Assembly: GCF_022568815.1 (NCBI RefSeq)
Contig: NZ_JAKZHX010000010.1
Location: 186,001-250,000, forward strand
Reading direction: 5' to 3'
DNA from: Undibacterium paludis
Lineage (GTDB): Bacteria > Pseudomonadota > Gammaproteobacteria > Burkholderiales > Burkholderiaceae_D
DNA: 64,000 bases
The notes beneath the pieces are model-generated. The model did no database searches, was not told the origin of the DNA, and was given only the letters and a program-made list of their open reading frames with translations. The position numbers and the translations under genes are program-made. Below, in pieces: positions 62,938 to 64,000 of the stretch (positions within the stretch are counted from its first letter, which is position 1; each line of letters begins with the position of its first letter).

Positions 62938-63761
62938 AAGATGATCTGCCAGCGACACTCAGGGACAATCATCACATCACCGAGGCGATGACGGACCTGT
63001 ACGACCATTATTACACCAGTCATGCATATGAAAAGCGCTACCCCAAGCCCAACCAGAGTACCCTGCACTTCCTGTTTGAGCACGGCGCCAGAGAAGCCAG
63101 GGACATCCTCGACTTCGGTTGCGGCAACGGCCGCTATGCGCTACCCCTGTTGCAGGCAACCAGCGCCAGGCTGACCGGTTTTGATATTTCCCACGCCGCG
63201 ATTGCCGAGCTGTCGCGTTTTTTGCAAAATCATCCGTCAGCAAACCGTATGCGATTGTTTGAAGGCGATGCAGGCGAACTCAATTCGCAGGGCGACTATG
63301 ATTTGATCATGCTGCTGTTTGGTGTCTTGAGTCATGTGGGCGACCACACAGCGCGCCTGGCGACACTACGGCAATTGCGCAGCCTGATACGACCGGAAGG
63401 GCGTCTGATACTGAGCGTGCCCAGCATCTTCCGGCGTCGCCCCCTGGAATTGCTGGAGGCGCGGCTGTCACGCATGACAGGCCGGGCACAGGATACGCAA
63501 AAAGAGCCGGGCAATATCCTGTTCACCCGCAACATAGATAAAGAAGCGCACCAGTTCTTTTATCACCTGTATTCTGTTGGCGGCTTGCGTGCGGAATTGC
63601 TCGAAGCGGGCTTTCGCATCACCGCCCTGTCGCCGGAAAGCCTGCTGCCCGAATGGATGATTACCCAGTCCGGCTGGCTGGGCAAACTCGATGAAGCCTT
63701 GCTGCCATTGTTACCCGCTGCCCTGGGCTATGGCATACGCGCCGTCGCCGTTCCCGTCTGA
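62928..63761 (+). CDS. SAM-dependent methyltransferase
   Basis: The ATG at 62928 follows GAAAGA and gives 277 residues, overlapping the previous stop by 10 bp; an upstream in-frame ATG is less likely. It is a class I methyltransferase with the SAM-binding motif I LDFGCGNGRYALPLL (about residues 60-74), the acidic end of strand 2 (LTGFDISHAA), a motif II region (DYDLIMLLFGVLSH) and GRLILSVPSI. The substrate is unknown; a small molecule or the lipopeptide is possible. It lies between two solute-binding-protein genes in one operon, an uncommon arrangement. No signal peptide, so cytosolic. Confidence 0.82.
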   Translation: MPVKDDLPATLRDNHHITEAMTDLYDHYYTSHAYEKRYPKPNQSTLHFLFEHGAREARDILDFGCGNGRYALPLLQATSARLTGFDISHAAIAELSRFLQNHPSANRMRLFEGDAGELNSQGDYDLIMLLFGVLSHVGDHTARLATLRQLRSLIRPEGRLILSVPSIFRRRPLELLEARLSRMTGRAQDTQKEPGNILFTRNIDKEAHQFFYHLYSVGGLRAELLEAGFRITALSPESLLPEWMITQSGWLGKLDEALLPLLPAALGYGIRAVAVPV

Positions 63762-63772
63762 TCCTGACCAAT

Positions 63773-64000
63773 ATGATGATGACAAAGTTTCGCCCAACTT
63801 TTTGCCTGTTGTTTTATCTATTGCTTTGCATGCTGATCTGCCTGCATTTCCCCGTTGCCCGTGCAGCAAATACTACAGAGGCATCTGCTGCCAGTACAAA
63901 AGCAGCAACGGCCCCCTCCAGCCCAGTCCCCAGCGAAAGGCTGGCCCTGATACGCGAACGCGGCGCCATCATCGTCGGCGTCAAGACTGACTATGCCCCC
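63773..64000 (+). CDS. Second family-3 solute-binding protein, partial at window end
   Basis: Three consecutive ATGs (63773, 63776 and 63779) open a frame that runs off the window after 76 codons. It has a signal peptide (hydrophobic to about residue 28, FPVARA before ANTTE), a Thr/Ser/Ala/Pro linker, then LALIRERGAIIVGVKTDYAP, which matches the first strand of the solute-binding protein at 62044. It is a paralogue of that gene, 11 bp after the methyltransferase stop in the same operon. Confidence 0.85.
   Translation, partial: MMMTKFRPTFCLLFYLLLCMLICLHFPVARAANTTEASAASTKAATAPSSPVPSERLALIRERGAIIVGVKTDYAP

Overview
The window is chromosomal DNA of a Gram-negative bacterium, most likely a betaproteobacterium of the Burkholderiales (Oxalobacteraceae-like, for example Undibacterium, Duganella or Massilia). 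The evidence is a TonB receptor, lipoproteins with classic lipoboxes, an RND pump, LacI-regulated sugar loci and GC-rich palindromic repeats of a kind common in that order. The genus is an inference. No tRNA, rRNA, CRISPR array, integrase or insertion sequence was seen.

Left third (1-24711): accessory and metabolic genes. They are a secreted protein with two ExbD-like domains, membrane proteins, an acyltransferase, a pair of DUF2157-like proteins, a glutathione transferase, two lipoproteins, a secreted heparinase II/III-like lyase and a RoxA-like dihaem cytochrome c. A compact alpha-glucoside locus follows (13647-23757): a GH65 phosphorylase, beta-phosphoglucomutase, MFS transporter and LacI regulator in one operon, then a second LacI regulator divergent from a TonB receptor. 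The phosphorylase promoter has a LacI-type palindrome inside its -35/-10 spacer and two more sites downstream at exact 32-bp steps. A small membrane-protein gene broken by one in-frame TAA lies at 23858-24163.

Middle and right (25011-59095): a large natural-product locus. Reading leftward from about 59.1 kb, nearly all genes are on the minus strand and many overlap by ATGA: a small unknown protein, a PKS-NRPS (KS-AT-ACP-aminotransferase-C-A-PCP-E), a TauD/SyrP-like dioxygenase, an NRPS ending in a thioesterase, an NRPS C-A-PCP-C, an unknown protein, a fold-type II PLP enzyme, a luciferase-like monooxygenase, a fatty acyl-AMP ligase, an ACP, an RND pump and a cNMP-domain ABC exporter. A type II thioesterase and a phosphopantetheinyl transferase close it. 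The logic predicts a beta-amino (perhaps alpha-hydroxy, microginin-like) fatty acid attached to a D-residue and two further amino acids.

Within the locus, next to the ABC exporter, is a 77-residue protein with the nitrile-hydratase-like (NHLP) leader fold of ribosomal peptide precursors, but with no recognisable maturation enzyme. Beside it is a STAS anti-anti-sigma-like protein. Its expected partners, an RsbW-like kinase and a SpoIIE-type phosphatase with an extracellular sensor region, lie at the far end of the locus (59481-62047), followed by two family-3 solute-binding proteins and a methyltransferase. A partner-switching circuit split across a lipopeptide cluster, together with an orphan NHLP peptide and a cNMP-gated exporter, is the most unusual feature of the window.
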